NCBI RefSeq assembly: GCF_000151665.1
Contig: NW_013171815.1
Location: 1,563,153-1,627,152, forward strand
Length of the DNA stretch: 64,000 nt
From: Blastocystis hominis
Taxonomy: Eukaryota; Sar; Bigyra; Opalinata; Blastocystidae
Reading direction: 5' to 3'
Both the position numbers and the translations under genes were made by a program. The notes beneath the pieces were generated by a model. The model was not told the DNA's origin, ran no database searches, and saw nothing but the letters and a program-made list of their open reading frames with translations. Shown one piece after another: positions 61,946-64,000 of the stretch; positions within the stretch are counted from its first letter, which is position 1; each line of letters begins with the position of its first letter.

Positions 61946-64000
61946 ATGAGCGATATTCTATTAAGGGTGAAAGCTTCGTGCCAGTCTGTAAAAAGACCCA
62001 TGGGTAGTTGAATCTTGTTTCGTTCAGTTTGCAGAGACGCTATTGCAAAAAAGGAAGCCTTCTGAGAGTGAAAAAACCACAATAAGTTGTGTTGCACCCG
62101 ATGTGGAGGTAGCTATTTTGAGAAACGCCAATCTCGATTTGGAAGTATTGAGAATCTATGCTTCACTCTAATGAAATAGGTATTATTGAAACAAAGAGAA
62201 CAGGAAGTGCAAAAGTTGAAAAGCACAGTGTCTAGCCTGTCTTCCGATGTTTCTAATGCAGACGCAAACAAGGCTGCGATGTTAAAAGTCTATTTCATTT
62301 CGGTTTGTGATTGTAGAAGCATCTGGAGGAATTAGAGACAATCCAAAAGGCGATTAGTGATCTAGAGAATCGATTCAAGGAGACTCAAGAGCCGGAAACG
62401 TCGAAGACCGATGCTGTCTTAAATCTATATCAAGAAGAAAACGCCCGCCTTCGTGAAGATCTAAAGCACGAGAAACAATCCCACGACGTAATCGACATCA
62501 ATCTTCTATAATGGATCAGGAAACACGCAAAGCTCAGCGATTGGAGTCCGAGACGCTCTCGACTGAATTGGAGCAAGTCAAAAGCTCGCTGGAGCAGCAG
62601 CGCATCCAGAACTCGTCTCTCCAAGAGACCGTCACCACCCTCCGCGTAGCCGCCTTCTCCCCGCGATTCCTCGTAGACCCAAGTGGCCGAGCAGGCGCAA
62701 TCGCTGGAGCAATCCGAGTCGGAGAAGTCGCTTCTCTCCTCCCAAATCGAATCCCTCCAGGCCCAGAAACTCGAGTCCCTCGCAGACCCCGACGCTCTTC
62801 AGAAGCAGTTGCTCTCCCTCTCGTACCGCTTTTCTCTGCCCTCGATCGACCCTAGCACCGAAAAGGAGCAGCTCGCCGAGCGCGTGAAGGTCCTGGAGTC
62901 GCAGCTGCAGGCGCAGACCGCGAAGTCCACGCAGCTGCAGTCCGCGTTGGACGCGTCCCACGACCGCGCCAGCGAAGTGGCCCAGCAGTGCGACGCCGCC
63001 ACGGCCTCGCTCGCCGCGACGAAGCAGGAGCTGGCGCGCTGCGCGGCGGAGCTGGCGACGGAGAAGGCGCACGGCGAGCACTTCCTGCAGGACATCCAGG
63101 CGGTGAAGCAGCAGTCCGCCGCGCTCCGCCAGCAGCTCGACGACGCGCAGGAGCGGCAGCGAGGCCTCCAGGCGCGCGGCGACGCCTTGCAGAAGCAGGC
63201 CGACGTCGCGGCCGTCGAGCAGAAGCGGCTGGAGGCGGAGGCGGCGGCGGCGAAGGAGCTGGCCGCGGTTCTGGAGCGGAAAGCGGCGGCGGAGGGAGCA
63301 GCGAGCGGGCAGGCGGCGGAGGAGGAGGAGGAGAAGGCGAGCGAAGCGGCGGAGGAGGTGAAGGAGCTGCGCGCGCAGACGGAGACGAAGAGCCGGGAAA
63401 TCGAGCGGCTGGCGGAGGAGGTGAAACGGCTGGAGCGGGAACTGCGGGAACGCGAAGAAGCGCTGGCGGCGGCGCGGGAGGAAGCGAGCGTTCTGCGAGG
63501 GAAGGAGGCGGAGGCGACGCGGTCGGGGGAAGTGGTGCGGTCGCAGACGAAAGAGCTGGAGGCGCTGCACGCGAAGCTGCAGAAGAACGAGTCGCGGTTC
63601 AACGAGGAAAAGCTGAAGGTGGAGAACCGCGTGTCGTTCGCGGAGCAGAGCTTGGAGGCGTACAAGAAGGAAATGGAGGGCTATCTGCGCGAGAAGTCGG
63701 CGGTGGAGGCCGAGCTGAAGCAGAACCGCGAGGAGCTCGCGCAGCTGAAGAAGGCGAACGAGGTGGGTGCTGGGGGCGTCTGGGACGGTAGAGCCTGGCG
63801 CACGAGCTGCAGATCGCGAACCAGACCGTCCACGCGTACGAGGAGTCGATCAGCAAGCTGCAGGCGCTGGAGGCGACGAAGGACGAGTCGCTGATCGCGC
63901 GCGTGCAGGAGGTCGCGGAGCTGCACGCCGCGCTGGTGAAGGAGACCGCGGCGAAGGAGGCCGCGGCGCAGACGCTCTCAGAGGAGACGGTGCGGCTGCA
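61946..64000 (+). CDS. Long coiled-coil protein, truncated by window end
   Basis: The start ATG 61946 gives MSDILLRVKASCQSVKRPM. Introns of 29-35 nt (near 62007, 62146, 62288, 62489, 62647 and 63761) are removed. The remainder is an almost unbroken heptad-rich coiled coil: LLKQREQEVQKLKSTVSSLS, HLEELETIQKAISDLENRF, TQVAEQAQSLEQSESEKSLL, LERELREREEALAAAREEAS, VSFAEQSLEAYKKEMEGYLR. From about 62.7 kb the GC content rises sharply and Ala/Glu/Lys dominate, giving long open frames on the other strand. The architecture fits a golgin or a TPR/Mlp-type nucleoporin. I cannot choose, and the C-terminus is outside the window. Confidence 0.7.

Noticed and set aside
62632-63665. Two minus-strand frames of about 300 codons rich in Arg/Leu/Ser
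   Set aside because: They are shadows of the GC-rich coiled-coil gene, whose spliced plus-strand frame is continuous.

Overview
The window is nuclear DNA of a compact protist genome, most probably Blastocystis (stramenopile). Three features of the sequence point there. (1) Almost every multi-exon gene is cut by tiny GT-AG introns, mostly 28-34 nt with a 3' TAG. (2) The octamer TGTTTGTT lies a few to a few tens of bases downstream of most stop codons on either strand. (3) At least two genes (a telobox Myb protein near 8.1 kb and an ISCA2-like Fe-S assembly protein near 48.3 kb) have no stop codon in the DNA before that octamer. This fits the known Blastocystis habit of completing UAA/UGA stops by polyadenylation. 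The species assignment is inference; the introns and motifs are directly visible.

Layout. 0-20 kb is dense housekeeping: importin alpha (3' end), signal peptide peptidase, a GDT1/TMEM165 transporter, eIF4E, an AFG2-type double AAA ATPase, a SYP7-type Qc-SNARE, a telobox Myb protein, a small unknown gene, RRN3, an MSI1/RBBP4-like WD40 protein, URM1, SURF6/Rrp14, an SSUH2-like protein, RPA1 and ribosomal protein eL8. 21-31 kb holds two intronless, tail-to-tail paralogous genes for about 1,650-residue type I surface proteins. 32.5-52 kb returns to housekeeping: a DBP9/DDX56 helicase, a Cet1-type RNA triphosphatase, mitochondrial uL3 (with an unusually long intron that may hide a structured RNA), MTQ2 methyltransferase, SEC31, two glycosyltransferase-like proteins, a large OB-fold protein, ISCA2, an MRH/EGF receptor and a LisH-CTLH-WD40 protein. 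52-57 kb is an AT-rich accessory island with a broken leucine-rich-repeat gene and a nearly perfect inverted duplication of a MORN-like gene, one copy of which is interrupted. 57.5-64 kb has a divergent H2B/H2A pair, an unknown membrane protein, a UDP-glucose 4-epimerase relative with a changed catalytic motif, a UBE2D-like E2 and the start of a long coiled-coil protein.

Functional themes, as inference from families. Ribosome biogenesis and translation: RRN3, SURF6, DBP9, AFG2, eL8, uL3m, eIF4E, MTQ2. Secretory pathway: SPP, GDT1, SYP7-type SNARE, SEC31, MRH receptor, glycosyltransferases. Replication and chromatin: RPA1, H2A, H2B, MSI1-like, telobox Myb. The histone and RPA1 upstream regions share E2F-like TTTTGGCGGG elements. 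Exon boundaries were worked out by hand and should be treated as predictions. No tRNA, rRNA, CRISPR array or complete transposon was recognised.
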